A stretch of DNA of 64,000 nucleotides from Pseudisothecium myosuroides. Taxonomy: Eukaryota; Streptophyta; Bryopsida; Hypnales; Lembophyllaceae. Location: assembly GCA_951799445.1 (NCBI GenBank), contig OX637295.1, positions 15,252,001 to 15,316,000 of the forward strand, in the 5' to 3' direction. Below are positions 11,711 to 23,967 of this stretch, piece after piece. Each line of letters opens with the position of its first letter. Position 1 is the stretch's first letter. The position numbers were made by a program, and so were the translations under genes. Under the pieces are notes generated by a model. It searched no databases. It was given only the letters and a program-made list of their open reading frames with translations, and was not told the DNA's origin.

Positions 11711-12690
11711 GATGAGAAGACCGCTCTGATCCACTGCTCTAGCTAGCTAGTACGAAAACTCTCAACCGTTTCTTATTCTCAATTGACGTTCGGTGCTGGC
11801 GGTTTCAAACTTGTACTGCCGTACCCGCTTCATACTGGAGATCACAAGGTAGAGAGGGATTGACAGCTCCGGCCAACTCAGCAGGTAATTCTTCAAAATC
11901 GATCCAACGAAACAGCACTTCGAAAGTGATAATATCATCTAGTTTCAAGTCGCTCACTGCTTAAAAGCGATTCATTGGCTTTGTGTGGGGCGGCACTCTT
12001 CGATGTTTTCTCAAAGTGCATAGTTACAACGATGATTGGAATTCGACACTCGTCCTGGATCAGGCTGTATTGTTTGGCTGCAGCTCTGGAATGATCGACA
12101 ACGGTTCGATCAGGTGACATTAACTTGCCTGTCACTGAATTAAAAGCTACTAGACTGTCTCTCAGCGCTGCTACATGGATATATAGTAATGATTATGAGG
12201 TTCACTCAATAGCACAATATTGTCTCCAAGGCTTCTAAAACTTGTAGTCTCCTCACCTGCAGGAGTCTGCAGCTTTTGGACAGTCTTCAAAGAATTGTCA
12301 GTGATCTCGAAGTTTCCATTCGTCAAGAACCAAAACCATTGATGAATGCATGGAGCACTTTATAAATTAAGGGTGTTGCCTTTCTGTTGAATATGATGGA
12401 CAAAAGGAATAAAATAAAACAAAAAAAGTTGTATACACAGTACCTTCAACTCAGATAATTGTTTATATCATGTAGGTAGAGTTCATCATAATAGGTCCTG
12501 TGAAGATGCAATCTCAGTATCCAGATGCAAACCAAACAGATATTTTGTTAAAATGCCAGCATTCCACAAGACTCCTTGAAATCTATACCTATCGTAGAAA
12601 TGAATGAAAAAATAGTGCATGGAATACCACCATTTTAACAAAAAATTCCCGTAACCATGCTACATGATCAAGCTAGGCAGTCTAATTAAC
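11075..12690. repeat. Inverted repeat flanking the bHLH pseudogene fragment
   Basis: Arm 1 (about 11075-11475) and arm 2 (about 12140-12690) are inverted, diverged copies. They share the words GATTGCATCTTCACAGGA, ATGATGAACTCTACC, GGCAACACCCTTA and AATTGTCAGTGAT on opposite strands. The loop holds the exon-1 fragment and its upstream DNA. The outer part of arm 2 also matches 30340-30540 upstream of the intact gene, so arm 1 is probably an inverted secondary copy of the locus's own upstream region. Confidence 0.7.
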
Positions 12691-13430
12691 AATCAAAATG
12701 TATCGGACTTGCTGTGGTACAATGTGCCCTGCATACTTGACTGTGCAACCTTCACATCAAAATGACATTCCTTGACTGTTGGAATGGAAAAAGGAAAGGC
12801 GCTTATATAACGAACAAGAAAGCAGAAAGACGTGAAATGAGAGAAAACAATGAAAATTTCAACGCTGCCTGGAGATTCAATGAGTGGGATGCAGGGAATC
12901 AGGGATTGAGTTGACGGAAAGGCTAGCTGTTCAAAATTGTAGTCCTCATGCATCAGTGACTCATTTTGCTCACCAATACTTTTGCTCTTTTTTTTAATTT
13001 TTTAAACAACTCAGTTGTAGTCCATTTCCAATTGAATTTGTGCGTGTGTCCACAGGCACAGCTGGCTGGGAGAAATGAAAATTTCCATGCTGCCAAGAAA
13101 TTCAATCATTGGGATTTAGGGATGGAATTGACGGAAAGGCTAGCTGTTCAAAACCGTTGTCCACATGCATCAGGAGTGATTCATTTTGCTCACCAATAAA
13201 TTGAATGCTCACCAATACTTTTGCTCCTTCGCTTATAAACTACTTGTAGTCCATTTTCAATTGAATTTGTGGCAGTGCACATGGCTGCGATCATATGCCC
13301 CTGATCAGAGGGCTGCTGAGTGTTTTCACAATGCTTGTCGGCTGAGCCACATGAATTTATCATTTCGCTGGTTGGAACTGGGTCCACTGGGACTCCTGGA
13401 CTTCGGGACTTCAGTTGATTGAAATGGAGT
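12690..13430. repeat. Tandem diverged ~260-bp units (copy of 39745-40760 repeat)
   Basis: The block GACGGAAAGGCTAGCTGTTC...CTCATTTTGCTCACCAAT...CAATTGAATTTGTG occurs twice (about 12890-13060 and 13125-13275), and a third related copy lies at 40490-40760. Adjacent sequence at 12730-12800 matches 39745-39800. Small ORFs here overlap the repeats and are not supported as genes. Confidence 0.65.
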
Positions 13431-13852
13431 AACTTATTAGTTAACTTATTAGTTACCCTGCGTGAAGGTCAGATTCAGACATAAATTAAGTATTTTTTGG
13501 GATGTTTAAATTCATGAAAAATATTACAAGTGAAATTTTTGGAAGATTACAAGTGAATTTTTGGAATATCCTAGAATATACCACCTGCCAAATCCCTTTG
13601 CACCTGAAAAAGAAACTAATTCAGCACTTCACTACCGAATCAGACCTTCATGTACAATAATGCATAACCTTGAAGATCATAGAAGTTCTAAGAGGTAAAA
13701 GAACATGAGACAGAATGTAGCAAAAGTGACTCCAGCCCATTTGAAAGCCTTGGGATGCATTCAATTTCACTTCTTGTCATCCTATGCCTGCAATGGAAAA
13801 ATACAGTAGGAATATGAATAAGTGAAAAAATATATCATAAAGTTTTTGCAAC
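13431..13852. other. Intergenic; contains the empty site of a CACTA hairpin
   Basis: No gene seen. The stretch CCATTTGAAAGCCTTGGGATGCATTCAATT...CTTGTCAT around 13738-13780 aligns with 44590-44840. There the CACTA hairpin (44617-44805) is inserted at GAT, so 13754-13756 marks the uninterrupted target. Confidence 0.65.
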
Positions 13853-14862
13853 TTAACCCTTAAACGCCAACGCGGACATTTTTTGTCCAATGGATGACAT
13901 AGAATCCTTTTACATAGACAAAAGTGCAACTGTTCATCCACAAAATCCTTAAAAACCCAAAGTCCCGTCGGGGGACATTTGGGATTTCGGGCAGGCTCGT
14001 GCAACTTGAAATTTTGACCTGATTTTTTGAAACTTTTTTTGAAGATAGGAAATCACATTAGCTTTCTAAAAATATAATTTTTTTTAACTCGCTGCCCGGG
14101 AGCAAAAGTTATGCCACTTGAAGTCAAAAAAGCAATTTGTCGAGCAGAAAAAAATAAAAAATAAAAAATAAAAAATAATAATAATAATAATAATTTTTAA
14201 TTTTTTCCTCAAAGGTTATGTTTTGATTCATTCTATTTGGACTAAAAATGAGAAAGTTATGGACAATCTTGTTTTTGGGGCAATCTAAGCGTCTTCTTCA
14301 AAAAACAACTTATAAAATTCATTCTTGAATGCAATTTTCAAAAAAATTCAATTCTTTTTTTTCAAAAGGTGAAGTTTGTTTGCAAGAACAATTCCACTGT
14401 TGGGATTATGGTTTTTTAATTCCGTTTAAGAGCTATTGACTATTTAGTGTTTTGTTCAATTTTGGACCTACTTCTACTTAACAATTTTTTGGTATGTGAA
14501 AATCAAGTTGACATTTTGAAATTTTTTTCCCCGACTTTCAACTCAAATGTTCAACATAAATTTTTTTAACTTTATGGTGTGCAATGCAAAAAAAAATCCA
14601 CAAATGGCCGTCAAAGTCATCTGAAATTGCAATCCAAAGTTAAAAAAAAATTCTTTTTCCAACTTCAAATGCTAATACCTTCCAATCCGTACGGTCAAAC
14701 TTCATGAAATTTTTACCACATGATCTGAGACAATTGAAGTACAAGATCCTACGGTTAGATTCTAAAAAAGAAGTTTTTTTTGGTTTAGGAAGTGATCGCA
14801 GCAAAAATGACAGTTCTCAGTGGTTTCAGAGCCAGAAAATGCCTTGGGCCTTTAGGGGTTAA
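13853..14862. mobile_element. TTAA-target element, family A
   Basis: Begins TTAACCCTTAAACGCC and ends GGCCTTTAGGGGTTAA; TTAA at 13853-13856 and 14859-14862; 1010 bp. The interior matches 32529-33455 and 50125-51056, including GTCGGGGGACA near the left end and TACAAGATCCTACGGTTA at 14738. It contains A-rich (AAATA)n/(ATA)n runs near 14150-14195. Non-coding. Confidence 0.85.
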
Positions 14863-15004
14863 AGATTAAATATAAAACACTTGCTCATTTTTTCCTCAAA
14901 TAGTGTGGTTTACACTAGTACTTCTAGGCATATGCATTCTATAATTAATTAATGTGAACCACAATATTTTTAAAACCCTTACATACTCGAAGAAGTTTTT
15001 TGTA

Positions 15005-15065
15005 CCCTCTGTCCTAGAAAGATCTTCCAGCTGAACAAAATGTAGATCATTTTGGATGGAGGGAG
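15005..15065. mobile_element. Very short Stowaway-like MITE
   Basis: The 61-bp element starts CCCTCTGTCCTAGAAAGATC and ends GATCATTTTGGATGGAGGGAG read to the right edge. The ends match the plant Stowaway terminus CTCCCTCCGT with a few changes. It is flanked by TA at 15003-15004 and 15066-15067, the Tc1/mariner target. Confidence 0.7.
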
Positions 15066-15714
15066 TATTTTTTATTTCATTTTTTGATGAAATTCATAAA
15101 TATTTTGAAGTGGTATTTGTCTTGATAGTTTTATTACTTTTATGCAGGTCATGAATTAGTTGTAGCAAAATGGATTGGAAGTAGTGTTGCAAATTTTGTT
15201 CAAGAATGGATATTTTGGTGCAAAAAAACAAACAAAGAAAAAAATTAATCCAACAATTGACCTCAAGGACTCAACCATTAGATTTTTTTTGTAGGGTAGC
15301 ATAATTTAAGGGCTTATTCATATTAGAACCCACAATTGACCTCAAGGACTCAACCAAGTGACACTGACATTTGCAACAAAACTAGTGCAAATCAATTCAA
15401 AATAGTGCAAAAGAAGTTCCATACAAAGTAGTAATGTACTATGTACAGTACTAAGTAGTTAGGACAAATGTTCTCTCTTTGCCAAATAATTAGTCAAAGG
15501 TTGGCAAATGTGATTTAACATATGTTTAAAATAAGAAGATTCATTTTTTTATGTACACTTTAAAAAAAATAACATCCAAGAATTCCAATACATGCCTTTA
15601 GAAATATTTTTTGCCAAACCTAACCATTGGATACATTACTTTATGCATTTCAATTTTCAAATGCCTTTGGAGAATTGGTGGAATGTAATTTGCAAAATTG
15701 TATAATAGCGGCTT

Positions 15715-16446
15715 AGGTGAATGCAAGAAACACCTGCCGATTTTGTTGCGTTTTTACAGTTCTCATGATTTTTATTTTGGAGTACTATAAAATTAGAAAA
15801 ATAATTTTTAAAAAACAAAAAAAATATGGCTAACGTAAACACCTTTAAAATGGAGGTAACCACCAAAGGAAATGCATAAAAAAATTCTTTAAGCTAGAGA
15901 ACTAGAAAAGTGCCAAATCTCAAGAAAATGGATACGTTGATGTATAAATTAGTTAAAAATAGGAAACAAAATGAAATATATAAAATGAAAATTTTCCATT
16001 TGTAACAACTCTATGGAAATGGTCATTCACCTAAAAAAACTCGAAAATATCATTTTATATGTTTCAAAATGCAAGCAGAAAGAAGCGCACTTTGTGGACT
16101 TCCACACCACATAAAATTATTTATTTTTAGAATTCCTTTAGAAAATAGCTACAAGTCTACTAGAAGACCATGCCTTCCAAATTTCAGCTCAAAATTCATT
16201 TTTTTGGGTACTAAATAGTACTAAAACCTCCAAGTTGGCAAGTGTGACATAAAATTGGGGTCTATTTTTGGATAGTTGATTATTTTTGAAAATTACCAAA
16301 AAAAATTAGATAAGGTGTATAATAGTCATGAATACTGTGCATAAATCTTGAGTCATTTGGAGCCAAAACACAAAAGTTATAACCAAAAAACAAATCAGAA
16401 CGCAAGGTGTGACGCAAAGTAGTACAGGTGTTTCTTGCATTCACCT
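15715..16446. mobile_element. TIR element with 4-bp target duplication
   Basis: Ends AGGTGAATGCAAGAAACACC and GGTGTTTCTTGCATTCACCT are inverted copies. GCTT precedes (15711-15714) and follows (16447-16450). The interior is a diverged relative of the foldback at 31002-32088 (words CTTTGTGGACTT, CACCACATAAAA, GACTCA...TTATACACC). 732 bp, non-coding. TA- or TTAA-target superfamilies do not fit; a 4-bp duplication occurs in Sola and Ginger elements, but I cannot assign it. Confidence 0.75.
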
Positions 16447-17025
16447 GCTTTAGACTCAGTCCCTTAAACTCTTTGCAAGCTCATTGTGATTTTTGAAGTT
16501 TCAATCAAATACTATCCTTTCACAATTAGACTTTTGACTTGTTTTTAGCATAAACTATTTTTTTGGATGTAGATTTTTGTTTCAAATGCATGGTAGGAAA
16601 TAAACTTGCGCACATGGCAAATCCACATGCATTTTTTTAGATGAGCTATAAAGTGATATGGCTTTTAACTCCTAAAAGTTTTTGACTATGTTTTCACCAA
16701 AAACACTCCCAAACTGCCATTTCTAATACTAGTGCCAAATTTTAGAGAAAAAACATTTTTGGACACATGTAACCGTAGGATCTTGTAGTAAACTTATTTA
16801 AGAAGATGTGGAAAAAATTTCAGAATTTTCCACCATGTGGATTGCAAGATAATAGCATTTGAATTGACAAAAATCCTTTTTTTGTCCCTGCAAAAAAATG
16901 GGCAGCTACCCTTCACAAGGTCACATTTGTATGTCAAAATGTCCAAAATGGTGGTTACTCTTTGGATTCATTCTTCAAGGCAAGTTGGCTACATGCTTGA
17001 AAAATTTCAGATCATTTGATATGTA

Positions 17026-18418
17026 CAGTAAGGTCTACTTCATTTACGAATTTTTGAAATCGCAGGGAAGGGAATTTCAGATCTGCCAACTTTGACAGCC
17101 TCCCGAGGGCTCAAAAATGGGTCTTTGACCATGAAATTTTTACCACAAATTCATCTTTAATTAATTATAGGTGTGCCAAATTTCAAGGCCAAATGATTTA
17201 CACAAAAAAAAGATATTTAAAATCTCCCAACATGTGTAGCCGGGAAAAAAATTTCACTACTGCCAACTTTGACACCCTCCCAAGGATTGAAATGTTGTTG
17301 TTTTTTTATGAAATTTTTGGCATAGGACCATATATATGTTTATTACATGTGCGAAAAATTTCAAGTCCAAAACCCCCCCACAAAAATAGATATTCAAAAT
17401 CTCCCAACATGTATATTTGTGAAACAATTTCACTACTACCAACTTTGACACTGTCCCAAGGGTTGAAAAATTGTTTATTTACCATGAAATTTTTATGATG
17501 AAATCATCTCTATGTTAATAATATGTGTGACAAACTTCAAGTTCTAAAGATTCACACAAAAAAAATTATGTCAATTCTACCAACATGTGTAGTTGTGAGA
17601 AAAATTTCACTACTACCAACTTTGACACTATCCCAAGGGCTGGAAAAAACACATTTTACTATGAAATTTTTGGCATGAGATAGTCTTTATATTGATAAAA
17701 TGTATGCCAAATTTCAAGGTCAAAAGAATACCGAAAAAAAGATATTCTAATTCTACCAACATGTGTAGTTGTGAGAATGACTTTCTACATCCATGTGAAA
17801 TTTTACCCAAAAAATTACACTATCCCAAGGGCTGAAATTTTTTTTCTCACAACAACACATGTTGGTAGAATTGGCATAATTTTTTGTGTGAATCTTTAAA
17901 ACTTGAAATTTGGCACACATGTTATTAACATAGAGATGATTTCATCATAAAAATTTCATGGTAAATAAACAATTTTTCAACCCTTGGGATAGTGTCAAAG
18001 TTGGTAGTAGTGAAATTGTTTCACAAATACACATGTTGGGAGATTTTGAATATCTATTTTTGTGGGGGTCTTTTGGACTTGAAATTTTTCACACATGTAA
18101 TCAACATATAGATGGTCCTATGCCAAAAATTTCATAAAAAAAGAAAAAAAATTCAATCCTTGGGAGGATGTCAAAGTTGGCAGTAGTGAAATTTTTTTCA
18201 CGGCTACACATGTTGGGAGATTTTAAATATCTTTTTTTTGTGTAAATCATTTGGCCTTGAAATTTGGCACACATATAATTAACTTAAAGATGAATTTGTG
18301 GTAAAAATTTCATGGTCAAAGACCCATTTTTGAGCCCTCGGGAGGTTGTCAAAGTTGGCAGATCTGAAATTCCCTTCCCTGCGATTTCAAAAATTTGTAA
18401 ATGAAGTAGACCTTATTG
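17026..18418. mobile_element. pogo/mariner-like foldback element
   Basis: The ends CAGTAAGGTCTACTTCATTT and its inverse (CAATAAGGTC...) are flanked by TA (17024-17025 and 18419-18420). Arms of nearly 600 bp (17026-17610 and 17835-18418) are close inverted copies. TA targeting and a CAGT start are typical of Tc1/mariner, and the layout recalls the plant pogo-like Emigrant/Lemi group. The element interrupts a TTAA element; the uninterrupted word survives at 52540-52560. Confidence 0.8.
17100..17830. repeat. ~176-bp tandem units within the foldback arm
   Basis: The word CCAACATGTGTAG (or a close form) recurs at about 17229, 17406, 17581 and 17758, spacings of 175-177 bp. Each is followed by TTTCACTACT.CCAACTTTGACAC and CCCAAGG. 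The units repeat in inverse orientation in the right arm. This internal satellite-like array explains the length of the element. Confidence 0.75.
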
Positions 18419-19000
18419 TACAACATATAGGAAAAAAATAGTAAGTAGGAAGAGATAGAAAATGATTCAAAACACTAAACTGTTAAGAATTTAAATATGG
18501 AATTGAAAAATGTCAATCCTAAAAATTGTAATGTTGTAATAAACAATCTACACACAATGTTTTTATTTTATTTCAAAAATATTCAAAATTGAGTTAAATA
18601 AAGGACTTCAAAGTTTATTTTAGAGTAGAGATTCCATTACTACCCTCAAACTAAGACTCCTCATAACTTTTGACTCATTGATTGGAATGGAATGATTCAA
18701 AGCTTCCCGCGTATATATAAATCTAAAGAACCAATTTCAATTTTATTTATTTTTTAAAGTAATTTTTAAAGAAGTTTTTTTTGCTGCCCGGGCTGCCTGC
18801 TGACCAATGAAATTGACATATCATGCAATAACTTTTTAACCATGTAGTCAAAAGTTATGAAAATTGTTTGGCCTTAAAGCTACTCCTAGGGAAAATGTTG
18901 TGTGAAAATTTCAAAGAAAAAAAATAAAAACTCCGCTTGTATTGAGGTGCCCCCAAAAGCTATGTTCTCAAAAAAGCATGCTCAGTGCTTTAGGTGTTAA

Positions 19001-20547
19001 AAATCAATTTTGGTAATTAATGAAGGACTAATGATTGAAGGATGGCCACTTGGAAATCTTTTTGCTACATAAGGCCTTGGTGGTTCCATATTGTCTTCAA
19101 TTTCATTTTGATGGCAATAGCATAAATTCATTTCACATAGTGAATTCAAGTTCTAGTTTCAGTGCACTACTTTTCAACCCTAGATAGCATTTACAACATA
19201 ATCAAAGATTCAAAATCAATTTATATACTAAAATTTTCATTGAATTTTGAAGATGATATACACCCACAGTAATTGGAATAGAATAGTCCAACTATTTCAA
19301 AATACTAGTCTCCAAAGCAAGTCTAAAATCTTCATCTATATTTAATTTTTTAACAAATTTAATTATACAATCCATTAGTTAACTTATTCAAATACATCCT
19401 ACCAAAGTTTTACAGTGAATATTTCCATCAATTGCAAGTTACAAGTTCAATACATAGGCTTTTCTAGCCCTTCTAAAAGATGAAGTTTTGTCTTTCAACA
19501 TTTTTAAATCAAAACATATATGTCCTATAACTTTTGAATTTTATCCAATATATTAAAATATGTTTTTGATTATATATTTAGAAAAACTTAACCAAAAACA
19601 CTTTCACATTCATCTTTAGAAAAATTATAAAGTGGAAGAAGGTACTAAATGAAAGAAAAAACTAAAGGCCACCATAACTCTTATATAAAAAGTTGAGAGT
19701 TGTTAATTACAATGGTGAGAATGTTCTAATAAAATATATATTTTTATTTCTATTTCTATATGAAAATTTTCAAATTTGAGTTCAAAAAATAGCTATTCAC
19801 ATTTTTTCTACCTTCATTGCCGGCAAAATAAAACTCTTTATAATTTTCACCTCATTATTAAAGATTAAATGTTTTAAAGCTGGTATCAATTATCAATTAT
19901 CAATATATATATATATATATTACAATAAATTTAATTAATATTTTTTTGGAATATCTTTTTAGTTTCCCATTTTGTCATTGAAATAAAAAAATCCTTCTAC
20001 CTTTTGCAATATTTAAAAAAAAACTTAAACAATGTTGAAATTATATAAAGATTAGGACAATTAGCATCCATCTTAAAAAATTCATGCAAAAATTCCAAAT
20101 TATGAAGTCAATAGAGCCTAATTAAGATTTTCTTAAAAATCCAAGTAGACTCCTCAATCCTTTAGAGGTTAATATTAGGTTTGATATAAAAAAATTTAAA
20201 TTGTTAAAATTGCCCAACAACATCATTTGATAGGTCTACATCCAAATTATATAGAAATGACTGAAAATTCAATTTGACAAGGTAAAATGCTTAAGCTTAC
20301 TATTTTCTATTTAAAATAAGATAAATGCGCCTAATTTTGACTATGGAGAGTGCTACTACGATTGTCACAATTAGAAAATTTGCCTAAAATGTGAACCTTC
20401 TCAATGTGAAAGGCTATGATTGATTTTAGAAACAACTATAATGAACACTTTGAAAATCATCTGTATATGGTTTATTCATATAGTGTTAAAAAAATTACAA
20501 GCTAATAAAATTTGAAATCCTCTTTCAATTGCTACATTATAATTATA
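19001..20547. other. AT-rich intergenic, no gene seen
   Basis: Very AT-rich with a short (AT)n run at about 19903-19920. No ORF, exon or terminal repeat that I can support. Some words (ATTAATGAAGGACTAATG, TTGGTGGTTCCATA) recur at 47190-47270, so it contains an old dispersed repeat. Confidence 0.5.
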
Positions 20548-21431
20548 TTAACCCTCAAAGGACTAATATACATTTTTTGGCAACATAGAAAGTTTAGGCA
20601 GGTACATGTGACTAGAGATTTACATATTTTAGGCTGAAATTTTAATAGAAAAAGGGGACAAGGAATATCTTTCATATGTTCTAAATTTCAAGACATTTGA
20701 AAATTTGAATCAAAAGTTATGGCCAAATATGTTACTATTTTCCTCGAGCGGGCAGTCCAAGTAGATCAGAAAAATCACTTTTCTCCAAAACAAAAATTTC
20801 TAGAATTATGTATATGTGGAAAGCTTTGAATTCTTCCAATTTTTTTTTATCAATAAGTCTGAATTTATGAGGAATTTTTGTTTGGGGGCAATTATCTAGT
20901 CTAAAATAAACTTTGAAAAAAACTAAAATCATTGGATGTAGATTGTTTGTTACAACTAATTGCATCCATTGGGATTGACATTTTTTAGTTCTATAACTAA
21001 ATTTTTAACAATTTAGTGTTTCAAATCATTCTCTCCTTCTTTCTACTTACTCTTTTTTTCCTATACGTTGTACAACTCCAAATGATGTGAAATTTTTCAA
21101 GCATGTAGCCAACTTGTCTAGGAAAAAGAATCCAAAGAAATGCCACCATTTTGGAAATTTTTTCATAGAAAAGTAAGCTTGTGAATTGCAGCTGCCCTAT
21201 TTTTTGCAAGGCCAAAAAATGATTTTAGTGGATTTGAATGCTTATATCTTGCAATCCACGCTGTGGAAATTTTTGAAATTTTTACCACCTGTTTTCAAGT
21301 CAGCATAATACAAGATCCTACGGTTACATGTCTTAAGAAAAGTTTTTTTTCAAAAATTTGATACTTGTATTAGAAATGACAGTTTTTGAGCTTTTTCGGT
21401 GAAAACATAGTCATGGAACTTCAGGGGTCAA
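20548..21431. mobile_element. TTAA-target element, family B
   Basis: Starts TTAACCCTCAAAGGACTAAT and ends GGAACTTCAGGGGTCAA; the right TTAA has decayed to TCAA (21428-21431). 884 bp. The interior aligns with 41823-43333 and 54281-55442. TACAAGATCCTACGGTTA is present at about 21308. Non-coding. Confidence 0.8.
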
Positions 21432-22053
21432 ATAAGAACCATGCTTAGCTAAAACATATAATCAAATCATTTTAGGTTTAAGATAGCAATGCCTTAAAGC
21501 GACAAGTACCTGAAATATACACCTACTTTTTTGTCTCATAGCAAACCAAATTTGCATGTGAAAAGTCTCTTACATAGAACATGAGTAGATTAGCAAAGTG
21601 TCTGTGCATGTGTGGTTCTATTCATGCATCACTCTCCATTGCTTCAAGATTTCAAATGTGTAGTTTCCTACTAAGTTTATGACCCATTGTAGGAGCCTAC
21701 AGCATGTTACTTTTGAAAATTTATAACATATTCTCCAAGTAGCAAAAAAAATTAAACTCTACTTGCAATATGTTTCACTACAACATAGCATTCAATAGCA
21801 TGCACTGTCATTGCCTTGACTCTAGAATAGATGGTGTGAAATATTTAACACCCTCAATACTTCATCATCGTCAGTAGCTAAGTAAACAGTTGGAGGCTCA
21901 ATGTGATGAACAAGGTGCATGTAGAAAAGGCAGTGGCTACATGAAGGCTACTGAATGTTATGAATTTGCTAATCTGTTTCTTCAGAAATTTTACTAAGTG
22001 GCCACACAAAAGACACTGAAACTCCTCTATTGGCACTTGCAGGTGCTCTTACC
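21432..22053. other. Possible intron/exon remains, partly duplicated at 44830-45000
   Basis: Positions 21790-21965 (CCTTGACTCTAGAATAGATGG, GGTGGAGGCTCAATGTG-like words) have a diverged copy at 44860-44990, so this is a multi-copy sequence. On the minus strand a frame of about 45 codons follows a possible TTTCAG acceptor. GTAAGA at 22052-22047 is a good splice-donor sequence for the exon candidate at 23031-23145. Identity unknown. Confidence 0.35.
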
Positions 22054-23030
22054 TTAACCCCAAAGTGACAAAGAGGACAGAAAGTGTCCTCACAAAGTTT
22101 CAAGTCCAGTTCAAAGTGCTGTAACTTTTGCATTCAAGGTCCAAATTCAATGAGACTTGTTGGTAAAGTTGCTTTATCCCTTCTAGTTTGTATGGTAAAA
22201 TTTTCAGATCAATCCAAGATGTATTGATTTTTTGGAAGCCAATCGAAGTTCACAACTTCAATTTGAGTTCACCAAACTGCATTTTAGGGCTGCAACTTCG
22301 GAGCCTTGTATCTCCTTCATCCATTGCTCATTTTCAATAAAATTTCTTTGATTTTGTTCCCCTTGAAGTATACTTATTGTGGTAAAGTTTTCATGTCAAT
22401 CCAAGTTGTTTTGAATGTTTGGGAGCAATTCGAAGTTCAAAATCCTGCCATTTTTGGAGTGTAGTGAACTTTGGTGGCTTGTTTCTTCTTCATACAGAGT
22501 CCATTTTCAATAACTCTTTTTGGAAAAGTTGCGCATACTATTCTAGTTTTTGTGGCTAAAATTTCATGTTAATCTAAGAATTAATGAGTGACTAATAAGC
22601 ATTCTAGTAGAAGGAGGTTCAGCTTTAGATGTGTTTTTTGCAATTTTTCTTGCTGATTTTTGACATTTCAAAGCCGTTTTGTAGACACAATGATTCAATT
22701 GAATGAATTTTTTTTTCACCAATGTGTTTGTATACTAGTTTTGAATCTTTTTGTAGTGTAAAGTTTTTTCATTTGAGTAGGTTTAGAAATCAAACTTCAC
22801 CTCCAAATGTGTTTTTGGGAAAATTTCAGCATCCATTTTCAATACTAAAACATTATGATCTTGCAATCTATGTGGCCAAATGACTTCAAATTTTATACAT
22901 GTCATCTACAACATGTACACTACAAGATTATACGGTTGAGATTTCTATAACTTGAAGACATTTAGATCCATAAAGCTTTAAAGCAATGATGTTTTTGAAC
23001 CCCAGAAATTGAATGTCACTTTGGGGTTAA
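22054..23030. mobile_element. TTAA-target element, family C
   Basis: Ends TTAACCCCAAAGTGACA and TGTCACTTTGGGGTTAA are a perfect 17-bp inverted repeat including the TTAA at 22054-22057 and 23027-23030; 977 bp. The termini differ from families A and B after CCCC, yet the interior has CTTGCAATCTATGTGG and ACTACAAGATTATACGGTTG at the same relative place. It is non-coding and seems young by its intact ends. Confidence 0.9.
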
Positions 23031-23145
23031 GCTTAGTTAGCTTATCTTTCAGCAATCCAGAACCTGGAGCATCTGCTTGATTTTCCATTTTTTCTAAACA
23101 ATAAGGCTGGTCAGAGTTTATGTCACCCTCATCATAAAGCCCTGC
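23031..23145 (-). pseudogene. Candidate coding exon of an unidentified gene, cut by a TTAA element
   Basis: On the minus strand, from a plausible acceptor (CTGCTGCGTTAG) the frame reads about 38 open codons starting AGLYDEGDINSDQP and including CLEKMENQADAPGSG. It would end LTKLK followed by GTAAGA if the TTAA element at 22054-23030 were absent. One TTAA copy then closes this side and TTAAG|GTAAGA lies on the far side. With the element present the exon is split from its donor. I do not recognise the protein. The splice reading is inference; a multi-copy transposon-derived sequence is the alternative. Confidence 0.35.
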
Positions 23146-23967
23146 CTAACGCAGCAGAGTGATGTGTGCATGAGCTCTGAGGAAAACTCCATTGGGAGCA
23201 TACTCATGAATGTGAGAATGATGTGTTAGCCAATTTTTTGTCCAAAGGTTCCAGCATAGAATTGATGCAAATTATTTATTGAAAATACTACTAAATAAAG
23301 CAGGAGTTTCTGAGCCTCTGTAATTGTGTAATTGACGACGTGTACAAACATGGCACCACAGAATGACCGAATGCAAGGAGCCAGTGAATGGACTCAACAA
23401 ATGCAGTAATCATAAACGAAAGCGACCACAAAAATCTAGTTGCACGGATATTGAGTCCCTTTCAAGGAAAAAGCATGGGCTGACAGAGCAGAAAGATTCA
23501 TGGGTATTGAAAATTTATTGAAACTCTTTGTCGGTGCAACTACAGGTAGTGTAGATTAGTGGCACCTTAGTTGAACTTCTTTCCAACAGCATTATTTTGT
23601 CATTATGAAATGAAAACGGGATGTACTAAAATTTTCATTACTGTAATAGTATCCTCTACCAAAGGGATATCTATTGGAGTTTTCAGTGTATTGGTATTGA
23701 ACTTTTCAACTTGGGAGCACTTTTCAAACACCCCCAATTTGAACTTCAAAATTTTATCACTAAGTTAATAGCAATAAAAAGTATATATATATCCCTATTA
23801 AAGTGACTTCTATGTTTGATCAAATTATGGATTTGACCGAAAAATGTTTTGTGGTGTGAAACCCTTCTGAAAAACGAGGCGGATCAATACTTAGAAGGAT
23901 TCTTTTTGGACCCCACATTATACTGTATCATTGGTTGTTTCTGGCTGCCTCTTGGATAACAAGGCAC

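Larger units (their letters stand above)
16665..19000. mobile_element. TTAA-target element, family B, carrying a pogo-like insertion
   Basis: Left end TTAACTCCTAAAAG at 16665, right end CTTTAGGTGTTAA with TTAA at 18997-19000. It is in inverse orientation to 20548-21431, with which it shares nearly the whole interior. Without the 1393-bp insertion at 17026-18418 it is about 940 bp, the usual size of the family here. Ends are somewhat degenerate. Confidence 0.75.
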
